Part shown: positions 1 through 13,000 of the stretch, in pieces
Layout: each line of letters begins with the position of its first letter
How positions within the stretch are numbered: the stretch's first letter is position 1
The notes under the pieces: model-generated
Seen by the model: the letters and a program-made list of their open reading frames with translations, nothing else
Database searches by the model: none
What the model was told of the DNA's origin: nothing
Made by a program: the position numbers and the translations under genes
Assembly (NCBI GenBank): GCA_025642075.2
Contig: JAODUO010000041.1
Coordinates: forward strand, 604,501 to 668,500
Reading direction: 5' to 3'
DNA from: Ridgeia piscesae
Lineage: Eukaryota > Annelida > Polychaeta > Sabellida > Siboglinidae
Length of the DNA stretch: 64,000 nucleotides

Positions 1-2288
1 ACCACTAAGATAACATTCCTTTATCAGTAAATCATGGCCAAAATCACAAATCAGTATAGACCGGTGCTGTCAAGGCAGCAACTATCAGTAATTTACACAT
101 TGCCATCGCATCGATTAAAAATGATTGCCCAGTCATTTCTTGTTGCCTTGGCGATTGCAATCAGACCAATAGTTATGTGTGCTAAATTGGCCATTGATGT
201 AGCAATAGTGGCTGCAGAGTGCTGTATAGATAGGGTAGAGGTTATTCAATATTCAATTTATATCGCTAGCCTTTAAATAATTGAAAGAAGATGCGTTTAA
301 TTAATTTGGTGCCTGGACATGCGGGACCTGCATGCAATTTGCACAACACTTACCTCAACAACCTTTTACATCATCACCTGTGTGATATCTCATGAAAATG
401 TCCTTACACTACTAAAATGTGATTAGATTAATCATCATTAATGATGTGTCCAACATGTCTGGGTGTTCTGGCTTTTTCTAGCTGAATACAGAGATCAGTA
501 AATGTTAGTTATTATAGCAGCAAGATGTAAACATAATTATTGCACACATTAGGTAAATAACTAGTCATGCAGTCATGGTAATATTGTTGGTAATATGTTC
601 TGGACTCATGTCTTCCAGCTCTGGTATGAAAAGTCATTTATTTATTTCCGAAGTGTACTTTTTATTTATGAATAACATTTTGAGTGACAAGTTATATCTT
701 TAGTCAGTATACTGTTTAAGTACTGTAATTTTGGGACTCATACTAAATATAGTTGGATCCAACTGCAAGTATGTTTTTAATATAACAACTTGCTCATTTA
801 AGAAACAGTTCCATAAAATTATGGGTTTACAAGATTTAAACATGCATACACGTGGACATGCACATATGTATGGAATCCAATACTCAAGATTTATGTACTT
901 TCAAAGTCTATGCTGTAATCTCACCACTTTGCGAGAGGCTGTAGCCATGGAGACATAGAGACAGGGTTACGGGGAAGTAGCGGCTGTGTTGTCCCGCTAC
1001 CTTCTATACAGCTACATCTTTCTGAACAAACACTTAGCTATTGTGTCTCTCGATTGATGTCATTTTACATGATCAAATAGGCCAGCACAACTGAGCTGTT
1101 TTGTCAATTGGCTCGGATCTTGACTACCCAATGCAGTGTGTTAGATACATGCCAGAAATACTCAACACAGATCATGCGTGACTGTTACGCATGACTGCAC
1201 TTCACATTTTGAACCATTTGTGTGTTTTGTTCTGCAAGTCGTCTGATCCTAATCCATGACTGTTTATTTAGACGAGTAGATCTATTTCTTGTCATTCATA
1301 AATTGAGCTCTATGTTAGCTGTGCTGAATGCACACATATGTTAATTATAGATTTTATGTTGAAACTGTCATTTGTGCTAAAAACATTCCTAAATGTACAG
1401 CCTGTACATATGTAATGCATTCCTTATGAAAATCTCTGTTTCTACTAATATAAACATAATATTTTTTAGAAAAAAAGTTAATCTAAAACAATCTGTGTAA
1501 CGAAAAAGTCCTACAGCTTGAATGTTGATTTGGCATCCTATGTGGCAGTGCTTCTATAATAACTATGTGAATGTTAACTTATTGTTTTTATGTGATGCAT
1601 AACTAAAACTATTACACATGAGGGAAGGACAATTAAGACTGATGCGAAACCTTAATCAAGTGAATCCAGTTTTAAACTCGGTGTTGTGTACCTTACTGCT
1701 TCTGTTCACCCAGCTGTATCAATTACTCTTTCATTTAGGCTGTATGTACAGAGCTGTATAGACAGTGGTGAATATAACATGTGTGAAGTAATTATCCTTG
1801 TAATGTAATGGGTCACGTCTTCCCAGAGAAGTCAAGGTGGTGTTTGAATGAACAGCAAAGTGTCAAGGGTAAATTGTTTTGAGCATTTTGTAAGGAATGG
1901 ATACCATGCTGTATAGTACAAGGCAAACGTGTCCAAGTATGGACTCAAGTCTTTCTTGCTTGATGGGCCCCGGATCGGGAACTACGAAAAAGAGTAAACT
2001 ATGGCAAGTTCCACAGACTGATCCGGAACTGGAATGGTCCCTCATGCAACTGCTCTATCTGTAGATAAATGACTAACATACCTATCACCATGCCAAATTG
2101 AATGAACAGGTATATATTGTATTTGTTGTATATTGTATTTGTTGTATATTGTATTTGTTGTATATTGTATTTGTTGTATATTGTAATGCTTTAATTTAAA
2201 TGGTTTTATGGCTATTGTGTTTTTGTATCTTGTATAAGAACTACCTTTGTGCACATGCTCTGTACTTCAACAAGACCTGTTGTTACAG
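1..2288. other. Non-coding sequence upstream of first visible FAM149 exon
   Basis: AT-rich sequence with no protein I recognise in any frame. It ends at the acceptor of the first visible FAM149 exon. That exon starts inside a codon, so this stretch is probably intron, and the start codon of FAM149 lies further left or in a short exon here that I could not identify. The only clear structure is a 16-bp tandem repeat near 2110-2186. Confidence 0.6.
2110..2186. repeat. 16-bp tandem repeat, about five copies
   Basis: The unit GTATATTGTATTTGTT repeats head to tail nearly five times, then decays into TTGTAATGC. It lies about 100 bp upstream of the first visible FAM149 exon. Antisense open frames across it are a by-product of the repeat. 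Confidence 0.9.
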
Positions 2289-2375
2289 ACGGGGCGTTTC
2301 CCGCAGCAGCTACCCACCCCTAGAGAAGGCAGAGGACCCGATTCCCGCTGGCTTCCCCATCGACACATACAGCAC
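2289..2375 (+). CDS. FAM149B1: FAM149B1 exon A (first visible)
   Basis: Acceptor TGTTACAG, donor AC|GTGAGT. It encodes residues 1-28 of the visible protein. YPPLEKAEDP resembles the PPPEKLEE stretch near the start of human FAM149B1, so one upstream coding exon is expected. The exon starts with the last base of a split codon. Confidence 0.8.
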
Positions 2376-5300
2376 GTGAGTTAGCATTTTCTTCAGCAAC
2401 ACAAGGGGGATGGGAATGGGCATGGGGGGCAGTCACCCCCCTCCTTGATGCCCCCCTAACTGAAATGTACAGGCAGATGTTCTCCCACATCATTTGTTTG
2501 TTATTACTACCAATTAAATATTCCTTGTTTTACTTTAGTCGTGCAGTTATCAGTAAAACCACAACCACATTGAAACAACACATTAGTGAGACTGAGTGTA
2601 ATTGTACCTGTCTGAAATTGGAAAATAATTTACTAATTGTTCAATGATTACTGGTACTTTAAAAAAAGTATGACTACAGGTCTAAACATTCACCTGTTTG
2701 CTTAATGGGAGTGGAGTAACTGGGGGATGTAGTTTAGGAGGAAATGCCCTAAGTTCACAGGAAACAGAGGATTACTCAAGCAAACATGGTGCAGATATCT
2801 GGATAACAAGTTGTGTTTACTTTACATCAGCACTTTTCAAAAGACGACTCCTGTATGACCCATCTGCACTGGCCTCGGTCTGTGATAACATTTACCTTCA
2901 CATTTGCATATTAAGTATTTTATGCGAAGCACAAGTGTGCCGTGAATGTTGACTCATATTACTTTGTCCGCGATGCACCTTCGGCGTTAACTAGTGACGG
3001 TTTAGTGTATGCAGGCGGCCATGTTTACGTCCACTGATAATAGTCTCATGCATAATTCATGAAGCTTGTGTAGTTATATGAGTGGGATTGTAACTGTTAC
3101 AAATAGTTACCGAGGCAAACATGGTACAGTCATTTTCATTGGTTAACACAGATGGAACTAGTTCTTCAATGGATTCATATTTTTTATTAAAATATATATT
3201 TCTCTTTTAGTGTTGCCTATCAATTAATAATGCTATACTTTGTGGTTTAATCTTATTTAAACAGAAAATAAAAAGGAAACTAGCAGTCCAAAAAATAAAC
3301 CAATGAGAAAAAATATATTTTACCCTCAAATGCAAAGATGTTTTTTTACATAAATTAATAACAATACATTTTTAAATGGTAAAATTGTTATTACATTACA
3401 TTTCACTGGTAGTGTGTCTTAAATTTAATATAATAACTATTTCAGAATGATAATATAATGAATTGGTAATAATGAATAGTGAGAAAAGCATTGCACTTAT
3501 AAGAACACGTTACGTATCCATCTAATTTCCCTAATTTTCAGTGAAATATTAATGTCACCAATTTCTTGGAAATATTATTTCATTATGTATAATGAACAGA
3601 TGCCTACATATATATTACATTGCCTCTGATGTGTCGCAAACAACATATGTTACATTTGATGTTATGGCATTGACAGCCGCCTCGACCACCAGGAAAGTTG
3701 ATAAATAATGTGTCACACAAGCTCGTAGCTCAGGACATAAAAGAAACTATTATGGGATACAAGAGTTTATATGATAGCAACCCAACCATAGAATGAACCA
3801 TTCTTTTTGATCTTACCTTTTCTTCTCTCCCCCGTACCCATCTTCCTCCTCCCTACATGTTTATCCTTCCTTTGTAGATCCCTTTCCCTCCCTGTTCTAT
3901 CCCCATATTCTTGCTCCTTTTCTTTGATCCCTTTTGTATTGTCATTTAGCAATGATTGGATATGTGAGTCCCCTCTGCTCCCTTATCTTCTCCCTCTGTC
4001 CCCGGCCTCAGTTGTGTTCCCCCCTCCCCCCCTCCCCCCGACTGTCAGCTGTTAACACCTGCCCTTTTGGGATGTCTATTGTAATTCTTATATCGTTATT
4101 TTTCCCTTTTCCTTCCTCACTCCACACCTCTGTTTCCTGCCACCTCTTGTCTCCCTACTTTTTTACTCTGTCCTTCAGTGCCCTCTCTCCCCTCCTTCCT
4201 TCCCTCCCTCCCCTGCTCCCATTTTCCTCCTCCACTCATGCTATCCATCCCCTCTACTTACATTCTCTCTATCCACGTCTCTACTTGAGCGTCCATCTGG
4301 TCAGTCGTGATGTAACGTTGCTAGGTGGTCATTTGTCATCTTAATGGTGTCACTATGACATACCGTGACGCAGATGAATAACTCGCAATTGATGCAATGT
4401 CAACGCGGCGGTTCTGTTACTTGTTGCTTTGTCTGTAACTATGGAAACAGGTCTTTGTTAAAGGGTAGGTGTCTATTTATAAGTACCGCCATAATATAAA
4501 TGAGAAAGGTGTCAAATTATATTATAGCGATATGTTATAGAAGTACCATGCCTTGATATTAAGGTTTTGTATCAGCTGGTCCAGTAGATAAAAAAAGTTG
4601 TTGGCCAGAAAATGTACTGGTCCGAATTTTGCACGAATATATATAATTGTGTATAATGTATTTATTTGTGATAGTGAGATTTAGAAGCTGGAGTAGTGAA
4701 AAAGCAGTGAACATAATTACTGGGTGTCACTACATGAATATGCGACCCACACAGAGGCACTATTTTAGCATTGTGTCTAGTCACCCACTCATATCCGTAA
4801 ATATTGTTTATTAAATTTTTTTTTCCAATTTTCCTTTCCACATTATCCTGTTTATGATTGTAAATAGTGATGCAGCACAGTAAAGATGATTGTATAGTCA
4901 CAGCTGTATGTCTAGGGAGGGTGGTTGTACACATTGGTAGCACAGGGACTGATAAGTGACAGAGCTGCTGGGCCATCAGGCCAGTAGACGAGTGGCCTGA
5001 ACTGGCCTGGTAGTTTTAAAAACGCACCAGTCCAGAAGGCTCTTGTGACATTACAGGGTCTATGTATGACACAATGACACCATGACACAATGACACCATG
5101 ACACCATGACACCATGACACAATGACACACTGATACCATGACACAATAACATAATGACTCCATGACTCCATGACTCCATGACTCCATGACTCCATGACTC
5201 CATGACTCCATGACTCCATGACTCCATGACTCCATGACACAATGCTAGCACATGGATGGGCACTAGCAGTGACTTATCGAATGGTGACAGTGTTTATAAA

Positions 5301-7354
5301 TCTTGCAGTTGTAATAGCAAGGATGATCAGTGGCATATATAATATGTACATATTATACATAATATATAGAGATGTGGGAGGAATGTTAATTTTTCTGTCG
5401 GATTTATGCCATGTGATATCTTTATATAATTATTTGTTTCTCTTTGGCAATTGCAATAAAAGTCAGTGGAGCCATTATCAACAAATTCAAAGTAAATGCA
5501 ATAATCTATGAAAAATGCATTATTAATGTTGTGAACACTTTTTAAAATTGTTTTTGTATACGTAAAAAACACACTTTATATATGTACTTGTAATTTAATT
5601 AAATAGTTAGATCGAATGTCTACCTGTTTCTACTACTACGTGCACATTAAAAGCAGCTCTGTGGCCCTGTGTGCTTGGATAGGAATGTTTGACCTAGACA
5701 GATGGAATTCAACTGGCCTACAAGACACACAGCATGTTGCAAACATTTCTGCTAACTATTACATACAAGCTAACAAAAACAGTCTGGACTTGTGCTTAAA
5801 GGACAGCACGAACAACAAGTAATGATGTTTTAGAGAAAATATGTTATTTACATCAGCTGCATGTATTATTTATGACCAGTTGCTAAGGTGTGGTTATGAT
5901 GCCAGGTACAAGTGTAACCATGTTTTATGAACTATAAAACAAACCAGTGGCAAACTGCTGTGGTTTAGAGTGCGTACATTCAGTTGTGTCAAGTGAGAAT
6001 GTGACCTTCTTGCAGCCACGGATTCACCATCAGCAATGCATCTAACAGTGGTCGATCGTCCCCAACCAATGTTGATTCGGAGCTTGGCTACAGCTTTGTG
6101 TCCAACAGCTGGACCACGGGAAACACAACTGAGAGGAGCAGCATCTACTCTCTCGGCGAGGATGTAAGTGAAGCCACCGTCGTTGTGTAACGCACAGTTA
6201 TGTTGCAATTTCTATGGCAGAGAGATAATTTGAGCGCAAACGAAATACCTGTGATTATAATGTGCAATCCTGTTTCATGATGTTTTGCTAGTATTTTCAA
6301 GAATAAAAAAAATATATATGTATATATATGTATATATATATATAAAGAAGTATAGGCGTAGTTATGGAATGAACATTGTTGGTGATCAGAGCATTGCAAT
6401 TGAGATGGCTGGCTACTAGCAGGACAATGCCAGCAACTGGAAAATCCCCTGCATTTGTATTCCAAGTCATCCTGTTTTTGACAACAGCTTTCATAGAGAA
6501 TCTCCAAAGGAGATTTTCTCACAAAACATTTTTTGGGGGATTTTACCAGGTTCACAGTCATGACATGCAGCGACTTGTGCCATTGTGGAAAAAATCCAGA
6601 TCAACATTTTGCGTAGAGGACTTGAAAGCATTAACTTGGTTGTCTATGGAAAAAACAAATAATGACTTGTATCGCCTGAGGCCATGTTACCATTGCGTGT
6701 TGTCTGCGGGAGTCTGGAAACCAGGTCCAGCCAAACAACTGGCATCAGACGCCAGTTCACATTGTCATCATAGTAGCGGTTACCAGTAAACACATCCATA
6801 TTGGCCAATTAATGCACAATTGGTTTCAAGGCCTCGGACAGTTTCTTACAGTGTCGTTCTCTAATACAGCCTAGTGTTGCTGGCATTCCTCCAGTGCGTG
6901 CACACAACATGATGTAGTTCAAATCATGACCTTTATCAGTTCTGTGTGCAACTTGAAAGCACCAAAACTGTTGTCACTGTTTATAATGTAAATATAAAAC
7001 GGCCCAGTGAAGCATCCCACTTGAGAAGTCTCGACCTACTTAACACTAACAGTTAATGTTTAGGCAGAACGCTGATGGAAAATTTAAAAGTTATTTTCTG
7101 CCACTATTTTAAATAATTTTTTTATATTGTTGCAGATAGTTGATGTCAACCAGTCTATCCAAAACAAAAAAGATTTTTGTTTTTATTAATATCCAAGGCT
7201 TTAACCAAAACGTTGCTATCACTAGTGTAACCAAGTGACCATAACCCCAGTGCATAGGATGCTTTAATGTTGATATTTTGCTGTTTTGTTATATGCAAAG
7301 ATAAACAATCTGTTGTCTGTTATCGGCCATTCTAACCTACTAAAACAAGCACAG

Positions 7355-7404
<50 letters not shown>

Positions 7405-9973
7405 TATATTATATATATATATATATATTATATATATATATTATTATTATACATTTAGTGACTTAACAAACCATATTATATGTCCCTGTCTGCTGTAGGA
7501 GTTTGACCGCGCGGCCTCAAAGAAGGTTTGGGAACTCTTCAAGCAGATCGACTCGATGTTGTTTGAGAACCGCGATGGTCCCCTGCTCCTTAACGGGGAG
7601 TGTCAGGAGTGGGTCTCCCACTTCCCCCATCTCAGGTCAGTCTCCCACTTCCCCCATCTCAGGTCAGTCTCCCACTTCCCCCATCTCAGGTCAGTCTACC
7701 ACTTCCCCTATCTCAGGTCAGTCTCCCACTTCCCCCACCTCAGGTCAGTCCCACATGCACCAGCACACTTTGTCTCCTCCGTTGCCCTTACCCACCATCT
7801 GAGACCAGGGATGACAATTATTAGCGGGGCATTTTATGAATCAGTTGGTACTGCAGACAATGGTTGTGGATTTTAAAAGCAATTTTGCAGGTTAGATTAG
7901 ATCAGCCATCTGTAGTGGCATGCTCCAAATGGCAAGTAGACAAGGAAGTCATCCAATTACCCAGAATTCATCATTATTTATCATCTATGTGTGACTTGAC
8001 CTTGTTAAATATTTGTCTAACCATTTTAGATAATATAAAGCAACAATGTATCAGGATCACTCAAAACACATACAAAGTTGTGGGAAAATGGAAAACAGAT
8101 ATTTCAACAGACAACTAACATTTTATGTAGCCTGAAACTTTGTGACATACAGTGTACTTGATACACAGGTATATGTGTCAATGACAACACAATTGTTGGC
8201 CAAAGATCACTACCATAATAACAAATATTCAGACTATATTATATGTTTTCGGACATGCTAAAAAAATCTATTAAAATGTTTTATTTATACTGTGCTTTTG
8301 GACAAGTTAGTCAACTGTAATAACAAACTGAACATTCCAGTGGCATCTGACAATTACTTTGCAGGATCTTGGGCAAACAGAAGATTCCACCCCAGGACAT
8401 GGGCTACCAGCTCGTGCCCAATGAGAACCCACTCCCTTTGTCGGGTAGTCTCCTCACAGACGTCACGGAACAGGACCTCTCGGGCACAATGGGGCAGTAA
8501 GTGAACCCAGCCTCTAGACGGGCACACTGTATGGTCATACCTTTAGAGGCACACGGTCTTAACAATGTGTATGTTTTATTTTATAATTTCAAGTCCTTGT
8601 AAAGGTTTTGGCTTTTGTTTCACCGGTGCATTGCAGAGTTATAGGCATCTTTAAGTATATGAGTCATTTTAATAATCAAAGAAATACATAGCTCATAGGT
8701 GGAGTTTAATAACAGTCCTGTGATTCATCTTGTTATCATGGTAACATTTTTGTTACAAAATCCTTAAAAGTGCATACAACGTGACATAGAAAAGGTATTG
8801 CTCTATTCCTTGTGGAAAAAATCTAGTATTTTTATGCTATCAAAAACAGATTATTAATTTTATCAATTCCCATTTTATTATAAAATAAGATTTTTTAAAT
8901 GTTTGCTTTGAAAGTTACATTCACAGATGCTGTTCTGCAGGCATTGTTTGTGCATAATGAGCCCGTATCCCTGGGGCCAAACAAGAACCTTGACATGTGT
9001 ATGACATGTGCCCTTCTGTCAGGAAAAACTAACCTGAGATTGTCAATAATTAATTTAAACTCTAACTTGGCAGCTGCATTGTGGTTGACAAAAAGTGTAC
9101 TTTGGCTAACTAACATCCAGGTCTGTATTCTGACCCTGGTTTGGATCAGTGTGCCTAGATATTGTTGTCCGTTGCACCAGTTCTAATCTTCATAATGATT
9201 GGCTTAAATTACTGCATTGCTTTAAGTAACTGATTAAGCTACTATGAAAGTTATTAGCTTCCATGTTGTTAACACGTTAATAATTCCAATGTACTGAAAT
9301 TCCTTTTGCATAATTCTTGCAGAACCAAAATGACAAAAGTAGGCTAATCTATACAACTCCAGTGATGGCATAGGAACAATGGTGGCACCACCTGGTGGAC
9401 TAGAAAAGAAAAGTACTTAACACTTGAAAATTGTTTTACACTTTGTACAGTGCGTAAATACTAGAAATAGACAACACATCCACACCAAAAAGCTGAATGT
9501 TGCCACAGTGGTTAACTCAGTTTGGTTTGTTTAATTTTTTTAAATGATGGAAAAAAGCAAAACGACAAATCCATCTCGATTTGGTGCCTGGTTGACAGAA
9601 AATAATACTCTGGCTGAAGTGACTCAGGTGTATTGTTACTGCATGGTGGCATGTTGCAGACTGTCAATCATGGGCCACCACCTCGACGCACTCAAACCCC
9701 TAATGGACGGCAGCTCCAGCTATCTCGAGGAGGAAGTCTTCGAAAAGGATGGCCATGTTGATGACATCATCGGCATCGACTATCTATCACTGTAAGTTCG
9801 CTAAGTCGATGTGACATAAATAAGAACTTTACAATATTTGTTAATTCCTAAGACATGTTCTAACTTCAGAGGTAGGCATTGTTAGAACTTTTAAGTTGAT
9901 AAGTAATTTATTACCAATGTCACTCCTACAATAATGACTTTGTCAGTTGAGCAGCTGTATATTTATATATATC

Positions 9974-10012
<39 letters not shown>

Positions 10013-13000
10013 TGTTATGATACATGTGTCCTTGTTCTGTCTATTGCTTTTGGCAGTGTGCCAGCGATAGCCTGTCTAATATGTTGAATTCACATAGAAA
10101 CTGCAGTAAATACTTTACAAAATTGCAGCATACATCCAGTGACCGATTTGCAGAAGACACCGACTGCCGTTGAACAAGCCAAGATGACAGACCTTTACAC
10201 AACAAGTAAAATGTGTTACGTACGACAGATTGATCGTGATGCATAAAGTGCTATCATTGCACAAGTTAAACATCTGTCACGGAAGAATGTTGGTTTGCTC
10301 TGTTGTAGTGACGATGATGCAAAAACAAATGTGACACGCCTGAAGCATTCTGGGATGCCTCCCGTGACGCCGCAGGCATGTGTCAAGGACAACATTACGG
10401 GTGCAGCGTTTGACTTCATATGGGCAGAGGTGAGTTTGAGAAACGCAGAAAGCGCTATTGCTGTCTTCCATAACTGCCAAGTCTCCATCCAGCCTTCAGC
10501 AGGAAACAGTTGTATAACATATTAATTCGCTAACTTTGGGGGGGGGGGGCAGTTTTCACCCCCTCTTTATTCTGTTCATTTCCTTAACATGTGAAATTTT
10601 CCAGTGAGTCATGTAACTGCAGTGTAATTTTAGGTTAGAGGTAAGCACATAGAAAAGTCACTCGACATCCAATGTCTTATTACTGACACTACTACTGACA
10701 CTACTACTGACACTACTACTGACACTACTACTGACACTACTACTGACACTACTACTGACACTACTACTGACACTACTACTGACACTACTACTGACACTAC
10801 TACTGACACTACTACTGACACTACTGCTGATAACGGGTGCCAAATATTTAACTGATACATAATTTAGTATAAAAAACTATTCACACTATTATGATTTTTG
10901 TGGTTTCACTTTCAGTTTATTTCCTGGTTGAGGCCACTGCTGGGTCGATATGCAAGGCAACTGCTGACTGGTGAGTGTTAAGCTCCTTTTAAATTACTGT
11001 GAAATGATGTTAAAAATAAAACAAGCAAAAAGCAAACATTACTGAATCAGTTTTAATTCAAGTGGTGTGGTTAAATCCTGTTTCACAAACATTCAGACAT
11101 AGACATGCAAACTCAAATGTGACAAGGAATTCTCTCTTTCCCTAGACCTTCGTGGAACTTTTCAGGTCATGTCAATAACATTTTAGTGATTTTGACATTT
11201 GTTTTATGCATTTGTTATATAATTTAAAATAACTTCAAAATATTTAGTTAACTAATTAGCTAACTTAGGTTTTATTGTTTTCCCTTCACCAAACTTACCT
11301 TTTATATAACTTATTTAAGCTACACTGTACTCTTATATCGTAAAATATGTTTTATGAGTCCATTTAAAATATTTGTAATTAATTTACATTATATACTTGT
11401 GTTGTTGTTGACATGTTTTAGCAGATATTTTACCTGTATACAAAGCGCCCTGGAAATGTTTATTATTAAGTAATGATAAATTGTGAAAGTTGGTACGGAG
11501 GCTGACTGTGATGATGGATGTCTATAGATGATGGGGACGATTTAGAGGAGGTTCACATGCCCGAGCTTGGAATGCCCCTCATAGATGGTCCCACCTACTC
11601 CCTCAACAGGGACATGTTGTCCCTGTCCAGGGAAGCGTCCCTGCTCAGCACCAGTCGGATCCCAGACAAGGTGGGAACTGGATTTGATTAATTCAAGTTT
11701 AGTCGAAATTTATAAAATAATATAATGAATTGATGTCAAGTAATTTCTTCCTTTGCTAAGTAATTTTAGTGTTCATGTTATTATTATTTAATGAATTAAT
11801 AATAATAAGTTTTTTAAATTAATATAAATTTACATTGTGTGTGGTTACTGGGACTATGTGTGTACTTGTTTAATATAAGTGAGTGGCAACAGTAACATTA
11901 ATGCATCATGATTGAAGACGTAGTTTTATTTATTTGGTATGCAGTATGTTTTGAGACATATAAATTGCTTTAATGTTATATGGCTGGGATACTACAAGAT
12001 ATATGTTAGTAAGACATGTTTGGTTGTGATGTTAGTTACTGTGTGTGTTACAACTGACGGCAGTGTCACTTGTGTTTGGCAGAGGACAGGAATGTTGTGA
12101 TGTTAGTGACTGTGTGTGTTACAACTGACGGCAGTGTCACTTGTGTTTGGCAGAGGACAGGAATGTTGGGATGTTAGTCACTGTGTGTGTTACAACTGAC
12201 GGCAGTGTCACTTGTGTTTGGCAGAGGACAGGAATGTTGTGATGTTAGTTACTGTGTGTGTTACAACTGACGGCAGTGTCACTTGTGTTTGGCAGAGGAC
12301 AGGAATGTTGTGATGTTAGTTACTGTGTGTGTTACAACTGACGGCAGTGTCACTTGTGTTTGGCAGAGGACAGGAATGTTGTGATGTTAGTCACTGTGTG
12401 TGTTACAACTGACGGCAGTGTCACTTGTGTTTGGCAGAGGACAGGAATGTTGTGATGTTAGTCACTGTGTGTGTTACAACTGACGGCAGTGTCACTTGTG
12501 TTTGGCAGAGGACAGGAATGTTGTGATGTTAGTCACTGTGTGTGTTACAACTGACGGCAGTGTCACTTGTGTTTGGCAGAGGACAGGAATGTTGTGATGT
12601 TAGTCACTGTGTGTGTTACAACTGACGGCAGTGTCACTTGTGTTTGGCAGAGGACAGGAATGTTGTGATGTTAGTCACTGTGTGTGTTACAACTGACGGC
12701 AGTGTCACTTGTGTTTGGCAGAGGACAGGAATGTTGTGATGTTAGTCACTGTGTGTGTTACAACTGACGGCAGTGTCACGTGTGTTTGGCAGAGGACAGG
12801 AATGTTGTGATGTTGGTCACTGTGTGTGTTACAACTGACGGCAGTGTCACGTGTGTTTGGCAGAGGACAGGAATGTTGTGATGTTGGTCACTGCGTGTGT
12901 TAAAACTGACGGCAGTGTCACTTGTGTTTGGCAGAGGACAGGAATGTTGTGATGTTAGTCACTGTGTGTGTTACAACTGACGGCAGTGTCACTTGTGTTT

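Larger units (their letters stand above)
2376..6015 (+). other. FAM149B1 intron A: pyrimidine-rich tract and 8-bp repeat
   Basis: This 3.6 kb intron holds no recognised gene. It contains a strongly pyrimidine-rich stretch (about 3800-4275) and an 8-bp minisatellite (about 5067-5240), which create spurious open frames on both strands. The rest is AT-rich. Confidence 0.65.

Noticed and set aside
3934..4344. 136-codon proline/serine-rich frame
   Set aside because: Product of the polypyrimidine tract inside a FAM149 intron.
4912..5263. Minus-strand frames with repeating MESWSHGV
   Set aside because: Explained by the 8-bp minisatellite; no flanking coding signal.
10630..10860. Minus-strand SVVV-repeat frame
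   Set aside because: Explained by the 12-bp repeat.
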